The notes under the pieces were generated by a model that was not told where the DNA came from, made no database searches, and saw only the letters and a list, made by a program, of their open reading frames with translations. Below, piece by piece: positions 34,166 to 44,979 of a stretch of 64,000 bases of DNA. Origin of the DNA: Triatoma infestans. Lineage: Eukaryota > Arthropoda > Insecta > Hemiptera > Reduviidae. The position numbers and the translations under genes are program-made. Within the stretch, counting starts at the first letter, position 1. Every line of letters begins with the position of its first letter. The stretch is from positions 1 to 64,000 of the forward strand of contig JAAEAF010002759.1 of NCBI GenBank assembly GCA_011037195.1, in the 5' to 3' direction.

Positions 34166-34811
34166 AATAGCATAGCTTAAAAACGAAAAACCGTAGAAAG
34201 TTCAAACTTGATATTACATGTAAGTATCACCTTAGAATCCGACAGTAGGTTATCTGTGAAAATTCTTGAACCGAAAGTACCACTTTACAAGTTAATTTTA
34301 ATTAGAATTAAATGTGCTGTTGAAATTCCCAGTTTGCAAAAAAATCGGATGACCGGAAGTGTGTTTACTTTACCACTTTACTAAATGATTTTTTTTTTTT
34401 CACTTTTTCGGAATTTTCTCAAATATGGCTCCGACGATTTCCTAGAAACTTTCCATATAAACTACACATACCTGAAAACTACTATATGATCTACAACTTT
34501 TATTTAAAACATTTCTCTGGGGAATTTTATTTAAAGGCACTTTTAGAGGAAAGGTGGGGTCATTTTTTTCTCTATTGTGCTATCAGTTCATTATACAATT
34601 ATACCATCCAAAAAAAAATTAATTAGAAATAAATAGAAATAAATAGAAGAAAATTAGTTAACTGCTAGTGCGCTTTTACTGAACAGTTTTTTCCAGTTTT
34701 CTAGGAATTTCATTCAATTTGGTACACTAAACCATAAAGTTTGTCAATTACAATTTTGAGAACTGGAGTGAGAGAAAGATGTGTGAGTGTTTCACACCAT
34801 ATTTTTTTTTT
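33972..34811 (+). mobile_element. Hel-A copy 10
   Basis: The 5' palindrome is intact. A mixed GT/GTAT tract lies at 34090-34163. The first internal unit is largely deleted (the junction near 34295 jumps from 'accactttac' to 'ttagaattaaat'), leaving one complete unit. The 3' end reads GGAGTGAGAGAAAGATGTG, then hairpin and T run. Confidence 0.85.
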
Positions 34812-35660
34812 AATTGTTCTTGAGAATGTTACTATTCATTACCAAAGTTTTTTTTTAATCTCAAATTGACGAATTTAGTGATGAATTTGATCACCTAATT
34901 TTAACACTAACAGTATTTATGGTAGTACTAAGTTTTATTATTATTTTAGGCTTTACTAATACCTTATCCTCTATCATTACATTGTTCAATAGTTAATTGT
35001 GCTTACTATTGAGAAAATGTTTCAAAGAAAGAAAATTAGGTACATAAAGTTGGTTTAATTATTGTGTACATCTTTTAGGACAGTTAATTGACATCTAAAT
35101 GAGGAGAAACATTTACGCTAAACGTTTCGCTGATGACTGAAATTAGAGGTGTATGAGTGTGTCAAGTTTGTACTTTGTATATGTGATTGAGAGTGTAAAC
35201 ACCAATAATCTTTTAATGAAACGATGTGCTGCGTAGAGAAAGTAATTTGGTGTTCTACAACTCTTCAGACTTCCTCCAGACAGTACCAACCAGCCTTTAT
35301 ACAACACTACAACCTTATTATGGGGTCTTAGTTAGTACGACTTTAAGTGTATATGTGTGTTTGTTTGCTATCTACCTACCACACATCATGAGTTCTACTT
35401 TCCAAAATCTTCAACCTCAAATTAAAAGCGCTCTTCTTAAACATAATCTACTTCTTGATGACAAATATAAATGAAAATACAATGTCTACCAGTTGATCAC
35501 AGATTTAATTAAAGATTATTAACTTTTAATATTTATAGCCCTATTAAAATATGTTTAAAAACTAAGAAATTTTATACTATTAAAAACTTAGTGTTATTAT
35601 GATTATGACTCTTTAAATTAGATAGTTCTTATCATTTACTTATCTCGTGTAACTATCTAT
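34812..35660. other. Unassigned; one open frame without recognisable domain
   Basis: AT-rich DNA. An 82-codon plus-strand frame at 35226-35474 has less biased composition than its surroundings but shows no domain or splice context that I recognise, so it is not called as a gene. Confidence 0.3.
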
Positions 35661-35661
35661 A

Positions 35662-35760
35662 TCATCAAAGACATTTTCCGTGGTAGCCTGCTTCATTTTG
35701 TCATATCATTTAGATGGTAGGTGGGTTTGCTGTTGGTAGACGTTTGCAAGATATGTCCAT
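35662..35760 (-). mobile_element. FB-family arm remnant
   Basis: 'gacattttccgtggtagcct' and 'gcttcattttgt' match the outer part of the FB arms at 58080 and 63035. The core (GAAACCGGTC and hairpin) is lost here. 'gacgtttgcaaga' near 35740 matches the inner end of the arm. Confidence 0.6.
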
Positions 35761-36114
35761 AATTTGCGGACAAGAACGATGTGTCAAGATTAATATCTTT
35801 CGTATAACCACCTAGACCAAAAGGAACGAAATAATCTCAAACATTTGGATTTTGATGCTCCTGAAGTTTCCATTATTCGTAGTGGTTTTATTTGGAAAAA
35901 AAACTGAGATTATTCAGTTTGCTTTTGCATAAACTCTTCGATATTCTATTGTAATATGTTTAAATTCAAAGTAAACATCCTATTTGCATTATGCTCATTA
36001 TGCTAAACACATACACACACCCACAAATATATATTATACTCAACATATCCTATACATAAACTTTTACTATTTATTACTGCTTAAAGTGATTTCCATAGAA
36101 AAGTACTTATTCAA

Positions 36115-36345
36115 TTTTAAAACAGTATTTTCTTGCGAAATTCAATTCTAATGTTTGAGGTCCCCAGAGTACGAAAAAAAAGCTTTTAGCAATGGTCTAT
36201 GTCTGACTTTTTCCCTCCGTATGAACAAAATATCTTAAAAGCAAAACAAAAAATTGCAGGATGCTTAAACTTGATATTACCATTAATTAAGTACTCCAAA
36301 GGACCCAAAGGTTACTGTAAAAATCCGTCAACAGGGTGAACGATT
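36115..36345 (+). mobile_element. Hel-A 5'-half remnant
   Basis: 'tgaggtccccagagtacg', 'gcttttagcaatggtctatg' and 'taaacttgatattacc' follow Hel-A order. It is strongly diverged, with neither terminus. Confidence 0.5.
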
Positions 36346-36354
36346 TTCCTAATC

Positions 36355-37992
36355 TTTATTATCTCTTACTGCTGGTGAGAAGAAGAATTGCGATCTTGTT
36401 AGGTTTTCAAAAAGTAAATTTTCAGCGGATATATGTGTTTTTTGAGGCCCTTTGAGTATGAAAAAAATGTTTTTAGTGCATGGTTTATATGAGGGGGGGG
36501 TTTATAGAAGGGGACGGTGGGAAGGCTGAGTGGAATCCAAGGGCAAGCATGCCTGGGTTCCACGGGGGCCATGAGACCACCCCGACTGCGGCGTTGGAGG
36601 TCTTCCTTAATTTACAACTGTTGCATCTTCTCATTCAAGGCGAAGCCAGAATGGGAATTCATAGGCTCCTGCAGGGGCCGCCACTTATCACCTCTAGGCA
36701 TGATACTTTAACCAGAGGTTGATAGAAGAAGTTAAGGCTGACTAGGTACTTGGCATGCCTACCGATAGGATGGTTCCCAAGCTTTATTTTGAAAGGAACT
36801 TGCACATTGTTATACCGATTAGGGATGAATGGGACAGGGATCCCTCTCTGCTCGGAGACAGACGGCTCTAAAACTCCGACTGGGTCGGAGCGGGGGTCTA
36901 TGGGGGCAGGCCTAAAGTTAAGATTAAGGCCAGCCTAGTGATGTATGCTACGGTCATTCAGGCCGAAGTAATGGCGTTACAACTCAGCGCTAAGGAGATT
37001 ATAAGGCAAGGGTTAGTGGGTAGAACAGTCAGCCATATACTCCGATAGTCAGGCAGCCCTGAAGGCACTTTCCTCACACCAGATAGTCTCAAGCCTGGTG
37101 TGGGACTGCCTATCTGCCCTAACCGAGGTGGATGCTCGGAATAAGCTGACACTCGCCTGGGGGCCGGGCCACACGGGATTCCTTGGTAACGAAAGGGCGG
37201 ACGCCCTGACGCGGGAGGGCTCGAAGGATACCTTTATAGGCCCCGAGCCCTTCTGCGGGCGGCCCAGCAGCCTCATTTAAGAAAGAACGCCAGGGCACAT
37301 GCAGGCGAAACTCTTTATTAACAGACATTTGCCTAAATTTACCAAGGATCTACTGAGCCATAGCCAAAGGGATACAAGGCTAATAGTGGTCTACTAACGG
37401 GGCATTGTAGGCTGAATAGGCACATGCACCATTTATTACTTGCAGATAACGCATTATGTCGTTTCTGCAGGACCGAGGAGGGAACTCTGGTGTACATCCT
37501 TTGTGAATGTGCCGGACTGGCAAGAACAAGGTTTCTTCAACTGGGGACTAGTAATCCCGAAGCCACGAGCTTCATGGCGGAGCCACTTTCAGCTTTGCTA
37601 GGCCTGATTAAGAGGGCGAAGCTGAAGAATGTGCTATAAACCCTCTTAATGCAGGTCACAGTGGAATGAAGCGTTGCCCTCCCCAAACTAATCTAATCTA
37701 ATGGTTTATATATATATATGTGTGTTGTTAAAATTACTGTTTTGTTATTGTGTTTGGGAAAAGATACAAAGTACTTGAAAAATTACCGATAAATAGATAG
37801 ATTAGTCAAAGGCAAGTTTTTTGACTGCTGCGTTATGAGCGAGAAGCGACAACCGATGGTGGAACCGACTGGTCTTTGGGGTAATAGTTTTGCATTAATT
37901 ATCTTTGGCAATTTTAATTTTGTCAGGTATAAAATTGTATTAACTGGAATCAAAGAAAATTGTGTGAGTGAATCACAACAGATTTTTTTTTT
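36355..37992 (+). mobile_element. Hel-A copy 11, split by a LINE
   Basis: The 5' part (36355-36490) has TCTCTTACTGCTGGTGAGAAG, and the 3' part (37701-37992) ends GTGTGAGTGAATCACA then T12. The LINE entered at the start of the GT tract. The internal units are gone, so this is an old copy. Confidence 0.65.
36491..37700 (+). pseudogene. 5'-truncated LINE: RT thumb, RNase H and zinc tail, 11-bp TSD
   Basis: ATGGTTTATAT at 36480-36490 recurs at 37701-37711. In order the insert carries an RT thumb block (TPTAALEVFLNLQLLHL, about 36580), RNase H blocks (YSDSQAALKALSS near 37040; WGPGHTGFLGNERADALTRE near 37155), GPEPFCG (about 37243) and the zinc motif CRFCRTEEGTLVYILCEC (about 37450). It lies in several frames with stops, so it is dead. 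It ends in (CTAAT)n repeats rather than poly-A, like I-type LINEs that use short tandem 3' tails. GPEPFCG links it to the LINE at 14503. The higher GC is that of the element. Confidence 0.85.
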
Positions 37993-38084
37993 TTTGGAGT
38001 ACGGTCAAGGACCGAGAAAAATTGCAGAGCTATTCAATCTAACTCTATTTCACTCACTCCTTCTATTTCTCTAAACAAATTATA

Positions 38085-38163
38085 TATATAGGTGTATATA
38101 TATATATATATATTTATATACATATATATATATATACAGAGAGAGAGAGAGAGAGAGAGAGAT
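38085..38163. repeat. (TA)n-(GA)n compound microsatellite
   Basis: A TATA-rich run to about 38136 is followed by about 12 GA units. The minus-strand open frame at 38080-38310 reads through it and is not a gene. Confidence 0.92.
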
Positions 38164-38829
38164 AAGAAAGATATTTATATAAAATGAGTGTGGAAATAAG
38201 TGAAGAAAAATTATAATTGCCTTGGCCAACTCAATAAAAGTTTTGGGAAAGTTGAAAATAAGGAAGTTAAGGAAAAGAAAGAAAAAAAATATAGAAAGGA
38301 AAAGTGCCATCTTACCTTTCCCCGGGGTGTTATTGTGAATGTCAGACGAAACAACTAATTATTTAGATACAATAATTCTTTCCCGCAATTATTACACCAA
38401 GATAACAAATTATCAAATAGAAGACTAATTAAAATTTTTAAATTATTTTTTTCTTAATTAGGTTATTTATTTCAATTTAATATCCTTCTCTCTGTTTAAA
38501 TATTTCATCGTACATTATGAACTTCCTTTCAAAAGTAAGGTTTTATCTGTCCGCCATTTAACCGAATTTCCTCTAATTTCGTTTCCCCTTCTCATGCAAC
38601 AATGATGAAGTTCTTTCCTTTAGGAATGACCAAACGAAATTCTGTAAAACTGGTTTGATTTTATTTTTGAAATGGCTTAAGAGTAAGTAGATAAATTAGA
38701 GTAAGAAGTACTGAATTAGAGTATGTAATAAGTAGTGAATGAATTAGAATAAGTAGTACTTCCATTTTATGGATCCAAGGTCTTCATGAGTAAAACTAGG
38801 GCTAATTTAGGAGTTCATGTATCATCGTA
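38164..38829. other. AT-rich stretch, nothing assigned
   Basis: It contains irregular 'gaattagagtaagtagta' repeats at 38690-38760 but no element or coding. Confidence 0.35.
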
Positions 38830-39385
38830 GATTCAAGACACTATTGCGTCAATTCTTGGAGTTACCAATGGAAGTAAGGAGCACGGCAAGGTCGACTACT
38901 TCCTCACCCAATTTCTTCCAGGGCATGGCTGTTTTGCCGCTACCCGTGGAGGGTGGGGAAAGTGGCAGATCTACGGAGATGCAGACAGAGATGATGCGTT
39001 CCATAGCTTCTTTAGATATGGCAGATGAGAGCGAGAACGGCAGAGACTGGAAGCCGAAAACGGGAGGATATCCCAGGAGACGGTGGTGAGGCGGGCTGCC
39101 TCCGGTCATGCTCGCCCGGTGGGACCGTTGGGACTGGGTGGCTACTTTTGTCCGGACGGTCCTGCGGATGAAGAGTGTAGAAATAAATAGGCACCAAGAC
39201 CTCCCGAGAACGGGGTCCATTTACGCCGGAGTCAGCCCGCAGTGGCGTTACTAGGCAACCCCTCGAAGTAGTACCATAAGCTGTTCCCGACTGGAAAAGT
39301 GCCTTTGAGGGAGGGGTGTTTTTATTAGTGGGAGCAAGTCTCATCAAACCTTGTACGTAGCCATTCTCCCCCTACATTAAAAATA
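38830..39385 (+). pseudogene. 3' end of an R1-clade LINE
   Basis: The frame from about 38880 encodes a segment containing FLTQFLPGHGCF. Then, through frame breaks, come GDADRDDAFHSFF and an arginine/glutamate-rich helix (ERERQRLEAE-like). R1/TRAS-type ORF2 proteins end in LTQFLxGHGCFxxY...C..C......H..F.C......R..LE. The cysteines of the zinc motif are mutated in this copy. A 3' UTR follows to an A-rich end near 39385. Its GC content far exceeds that of its surroundings. No RT domain or TSD was found. Confidence 0.7.
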
Positions 39386-40877
39386 AACAATGAAGTACAT
39401 TATATCTATTGCCGGAATGATTAGTTGAGTTATTCATGGTAGCCTACTTAGTAAGATATTTTTATTCCTTGAAAACCATCACACATTTTCCAACTCAGTG
39501 ACCTGTATGTTTTGCAAAAGTGAAAAAGGCATTGATTATAAAATTAAGAGTACAAATAAGCGGAGTTCAAGATAAAATTGGACTAAATTCTCAAGAAACA
39601 TTGCCCGATTAAACTGGTCATTTTTTAAGCATTTAAGTGAACCAGCACTGCTGAACATTTATAAATAAAAAACTTATTAGAATATTTTGGCAATTTTGAG
39701 ATCAGCTGATGAGAAGCGAAATGAGCTTATTGTCGTGAATTTTATTGACTTATTGAATTTTATTGAGTTAGTTTTTTATTGAAATTAAATCTAGAAATCT
39801 TTTATATTTTTATCGAGATTTAAGAATAAATGTAAGAGATTTGAAATCAAATATTTAAGGAAATTTTTGAAACAAATAGTGTTCTGATTTTTCCCATTAT
39901 ATGATACAGGTATTGTGTATTTTAATTTGCTTTAAATAGAAATCAGTATGATTTTATTAATTATTATTATTATCTTTAAATATCTCTTAATACCATTTCT
40001 CTTATCTCTATCTCTTAATACAATTATTATTACGATGTTCTATAAATAGATAATTGTGAATAAGCAATAAAGGTGGATGAATACTGACAAGAAAGAGTGA
40101 CTTTTATCTTTATTTCCGAAGTGGCGTGGGCAGACATCAAGATTAGGAGGTGATTTAATCACATTTCATCTCTCCTTTAGTCATCTCCTTTTTAATTAAG
40201 GGTCATTAACACCAAGTTATGTAATGTTATAGCTGCAGTGAGTTTTATGTAGTTTTAAGGGTTCAGTTAACTAGTTTTGAGGGTCCTTTCCTTTTAACGA
40301 AAGACAATTATAGCTGTTAATTAAAAGATAATTTCTTATATTTGGCCTTGAATCGCGTTATGCTGGCAATTTTTGTTTGTTCTCAAAACATGATGCTCGG
40401 TATTGAAGACATCGGACTGTGAAGATTATTGATAATTTGGAACTATGTCACACCGAGAGACTGGCCTTCATTTCATTTCAAATTTCCGTGCAATCATGGG
40501 ATTGTGGTACGTGGATTTTCTATAATTGGTCCTTTATTCCCTTGTGTCTTAAAACTAAATACCTGACATGGGTCTGCTAGTTTAAAACTTGACTCCTAAA
40601 TATGGTAGACCATTTCTACAGCGAGCTCTCTCCAACTTTATCATAAATAAAACAAAATTTCTTTTATAGCATGAACACCCTTTTCGTAAATAACATAACG
40701 TGACTAAAATTTATTTTTTCAATCGGCAGTTTCATTTGCGCTAATCTTGACCACATGGAAAAACAAGTCATGACGATTTCTTTTGTTCTTAAACATAATA
40801 AAACAACGTTCAATAATAGGCACATAAATATGGTACTAATACAATATGCTTATATTTGTAATTTAATCATTACCAAG
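39386..40877. other. AT-rich stretch, possible LTR edge near 40110
   Basis: 'aagcaataaaggtggatgaa' and then 'atttccgaagtggcgtgggc' at 40060-40135 resemble an LTR polyadenylation region followed by a TGGCG-type primer-binding site. No partner LTR or pol sequence was found, so no element is called. The rest shows nothing. Confidence 0.25.
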
Positions 40878-40996
40878 GGATGGGATTAGACCAGTGGTAA
40901 CGCGCTGGACTTCCACGTGGAGGTTGTCGGTACGAATATATTGCTAGCCTTAGTTTTTCTCTTCCTTGAAGCCTCTGTAGTTTCACTTAGTGCTGG
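40878..40996 (+). mobile_element. SINE-A 5' fragment
   Basis: 'gggattagaccagtggtaac' and 'cgcgctggact' match the tRNA-like head. The B-box is mutated and the body stops after 'gtagtttcacttagtgctgg', where Hel-A sequence begins. Confidence 0.6.
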
Positions 40997-41004
40997 TAAG
41001 ACTC

Positions 41005-41674
41005 GGATCCAATCTCAGAAATTGCACCGGAAATACATGTTTTGGGGTTCCCTGCGTCGAAAAAATGTTTTTACCGAATGGTTTGCGTCTGTGTGTGTAT
41101 GGGCGTTAATCTTTGTTTACGTAAAATTTTTGTTTATGCAAACAAAATATCTCAAAAAAAAAAAATCGCTTTTTCAAGATTAAAAACTTGGTATTCCGTT
41201 TAGATACTATCGCGGCATCTTACCCGAAGGTTTTGGGCAAAATACTGAATGATTTTTTTTTGTCATCCTCGAAAATATCTCAAACAATTTTCTTTAAATT
41301 TCGTATACTATCTCCACCAATGAATGCGTTTCAATTTCATTTGAAATATTGACTCGGAGAAATTGATTTTTTGTTTGCGGGGGTTCTGGGGAAACAGTAG
41401 CGTTAAGTTTTTCTTTAAAGTGCTACTACAGAAATAATGTCTGATTCTACTCTTTATATAATATTCATATACTTCCATTAGAAGCATTACCACAATTACA
41501 AATTTGAAGAAAATCAGTTAACCGAAAGTGTAACTTTACAGAATTAGTTCTCGAGTTTTTCGAAATTTTCTCGAAAATGACTATAACGATTTCCTTTAAA
41601 ACTGGTTTGCTAACTGCATAGCTATAAACGAAAGAGAAAGTCGTGCGAGTGTTTCACACCAGAATTTTTTTTTG
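41005..41674 (+). mobile_element. Hel-A copy 12, 5'-truncated
   Basis: Starts within the first block ('gcaccggaaatacatgtttt'), has a short TGTGTG run near 41090, one decayed unit, and ends with AAGAGAAAGTCGTGCGAGTG, CACACCAGAA and T9. Confidence 0.75.
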
Positions 41675-43129
41675 GCAAGGGTATAGAAATTTAGACACCT
41701 CTAATGAATTAACGACGAACCAAAGAGAAATATGTTGGAACAACAATATAAAGACATTCGCAATGAATCACGAGAACCATAGAGTGCTGAAGGAATTACC
41801 TTTTGTGATTCCAATTTTATATATGCAGAATATTCGAAAATTAAGAAAAATTATAAATATTTTTTTATTTGTTAGTTAGCCATGACAAAACTTAAGAAGA
41901 GTTAGTAGACGCTGTTTGGCCTCCGTGATTATACGTATACCACTAATTTTGAATTATCACGTCTATATTGAATTTACTAGTTCAATTAAGGTATAGAAAA
42001 AAAACTCTGTAGTAAGAACTTATGGTTCTAAAATTTTTAATTTTAAAATTATGGTTAACATTTAATGAAAAAAAACTTTTAATCCTCAAATGCTATACGC
42101 AAAGCAGTGCAATTATATCAATGGATATATTACGATGTTTCGAAGTGATTAGATTTCGTGGGAGAAGATGTTCTTACGAGTTCAGCAAGAAAATTTTGAG
42201 ATTATCAATATGTAGCGGGCAGTTGATAGCAAAATTAGCTTTGAATATAAATTACTGAAACATAGGGAACTGAAATCTGTAATATGACAAGCATTACAAT
42301 GATGAAAATATATATATTTTTTTTCAATTTTTTATGTTAATTTATTATTATTATATCTACGAAGATATAGCAAATAATTTAGCTGAATTATATTAAAGGT
42401 TTCTTATTGAGCATGTTAAATTAATGAATTAATTAATTATAATTAATTGCTGAAATTACAGAAAAATGATTTATCTTGTTTAAACAACCTATCAAGTAAT
42501 ATAATTTTCTATGAGTTTGATCTCCATTGATTTGAAATGTTCCTCCCCAGAAATATCTATTGGTTTTTGAAAGTTAAGTATTGTAGATTACATATAGGGA
42601 AGTCGTTCAACAATCAGAAGGCCAACTGCCTATGGCATTCTTTTGTCATTAAAAAAATTCAGTGTTCTTATCACTGACAATGATCAAGTAGGTAACATAG
42701 GGAGATGAAAATCAACAGTGGAACGAATTTCCCTTGGAAGAAAAACTTTATTCTGGAAGAAATGTAAGATGATTTGTGAGGGAATATCTTTAAATGAGTA
42801 ACATTAGTTTCACCGTAACGGGAAATGGACTAGCCATTTATTCCCTGCGGGTATCCTCTCCTAATAACACGTATACCATATTGACATCTTCTAAAATTAT
42901 AAATTAAGTCATTTACCCTTTTATTTGTGGCAGCAATTCAAGTAATTCAGCCGGAATGTCAGTATAAGATTCTTAGAATATTTTAAATAGCATTATGCAA
43001 AATAACAAAAATAATTTTTATTGCAGTCCCAATTCAACGAAAGTAATAAAATAATAAATACATAGAAAATCGTTGACTTGAATAAGCCGCTTTAGTAATT
43101 GTAGATAAATTTCTTTCAGAAATCCAGGC
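41675..43129. other. AT-rich stretch, nothing assigned
   Basis: Short open frames at 41643-41879 and 42022-42258 are low-complexity. No element was recognised. Confidence 0.3.
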
Positions 43130-44760
43130 ATATTTCCGATAAAGGAAGATGTTGTTAGGCTTAGATATTGCTTTCACCCTTCTTCATTCATTGTCAATTG
43201 CGACTGCCTTCTATTTTTGTTGCTTTTGTAGATTTGAAGCGGGCATTTGATTGTGTTTGTCATGGAAGGTTATGGGATAAATCAATCATACTGACATTCA
43301 ATCCAAACATGATTAGGAAACTTAATGGTCGGGGGACGATAAAGCAGAAATATATGTAAAAGATGAATCTGATTACTCTTCTGATATATGGGTGACGGAG
43401 TGTTTCAAGAAGAGCCCCTTAGCCCTTTTCTGTTTATTATGGTTCGGCATGATATCGTTTGTTATATCTGAGATGATGGGGCAGAAGAAATAAACATTGA
43501 TTGAATTAATGATGTATTACTGCTCTTATTTGTAGATAATTCTGCTATAGTATCTGACAGCTATTTCGACTTACAAAAGAAATTTAATATAAGGAGGAGA
43601 GTGGTAAAAACGGCCATCAATAGTCTCAGTAATATATTTTCTATGAGCGGATGGGGCTCATAGCCAACGTGAAGGCAACCTAGCTAGGGAACCCCGAAAT
43701 CAAACATCCTGGTCCTCCAGGTTGGCGGTTGATGCGTCGGGCCAGCTCCTCGACCATCACAAAAAAGCTAAAAGACCAAGCCAGGCCAGGGTCGAACGTT
43801 ATTAAAGAAAATATATTACTGAGTCTATTGTTGGCCGTTTTTAGCACTCTCCTAATTCTACTATAAGGAATAGTCTAAATACTGCCCTTTATACTTTTTC
43901 ATGAAACTGAATATTTTGGAAGAGTATTGTGCAGCAAATCATTTAGTGGTACTTCCAAATTACATGAATCGATTTGAAAAGGCACATTACTTTACGTGTA
44001 GCGGTCTTGGGTTTGAGTCACATGAATCTTTTGGAGCAACATCAGCTTTTTTTTTTGGAAAAAAGTTCTCCACTTAACAAAAAAGTTAAAAGTTAAAAAT
44101 GACATCTAACTATAATGATAAGATATGAGATATTATCACACATTACTACCACCATTCTGAAATATGCTAAAAGCTGGCACTGTAAAATTTTATTAATGCA
44201 CCGTGATTGTCTTCCTCGTCTTTGTTACAACACGTTACTGATATTAAATCTACTCCCTTCTATAATGTTACAATTTAACAGGTTAACAAAGAGTAGACAA
44301 TTTTTCATTAATTTGGGTTTCTATGACATTTAGCTTAACCAAAGTCCATTCATTTTTAAAAAAGATGCTAAATAATATTCCATCTGCTTACTCAAATTCA
44401 TCGAGAAATCTTAACTAGGAAGGCCTGTGCTACTTGGGATATAGTGCCCTATATGCCAACATTGCTCTGCCTGCCAATTCTCCTCAGCTGTCCGTTAAAT
44501 TGTAAATATCCTTTCCTAAAGTTGGTCATAGCACTAATAAGAACTGCCAGTATTTTTTATATCAAACTTTTAATAAAGAATATCATGTACACCGCAGTTC
44601 CTAGTCGGCCATGTTCTGCATGTAACCTTAATGAAAAAAGAAGATATCTACCATAGTTCCTCTTTTGTCCCACATATACCATTTTTAGAGATAAACACCT
44701 CTCTGAGGTCTCTCTAGCTTCAGGTAAGTTAACAATTTTTCACAAATATTAAACTTTACT
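43130..44760 (+). pseudogene. Decayed LINE reverse transcriptase and C-terminus
   Basis: VAFVDLKRAFDCV at about 43210 is RT block A (first catalytic Asp). Near 43400 a G-V...PL(S)P-type block is frameshifted, and LLLFVDNSAI at about 43525 is the YADD-equivalent with the first catalytic Asp lost (A-D-D replaced by V-D-N). Further on, LHRDCLPRLCYN-like words (about 44200) and CSACNLNEKRRYL (about 44615) followed by FLFCPTYTIF mark the C-terminal zinc motif. The element is interrupted by a MITE at 43595-43853. It lacks RNase H, so it is unlike the I/R1-type fragments here. Confidence 0.65.
43595..43853. mobile_element. 259-bp MITE with ~48-bp terminal inverted repeats, inside the LINE RT
   Basis: The left end AGGAGAGTGGTAAAAACGGC and right end, inverted, AGGAGAGTGCTAAAAACGGC continue as inverses for about 48 bp with about four mismatches. 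The interior is GC-rich ('ctggtcctccaggttggcgg'). A TATAAGG-like string lies on both sides but the duplication is not certain. No coding is present. Confidence 0.8.
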
Positions 44761-44979
44761 AAGAAGTTAGCCTGTACTCCAATTTTCGTATATTCATAAC
44801 ATACTCTGCAATTAATATATGCAATTTCTGAGGATAGAGACGGATCTGGTTTTATTGCGTTTTTTATAAATTCCTCCTTTAGAATGCATCCTGTAATCCA
44901 AATTTAAATTTGTTTAGTTCAAAATTTTATTTATATACTAAATTTACTCCCAAATTTATTATTTTATTTTATATATCTT

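Noticed and set aside
38849..39347. Two long minus-strand frames (123 and 111 codons)
   Set aside because: They are antisense to the R1-type LINE fragment on the plus strand; GC-rich coding remnants leave open antisense frames.
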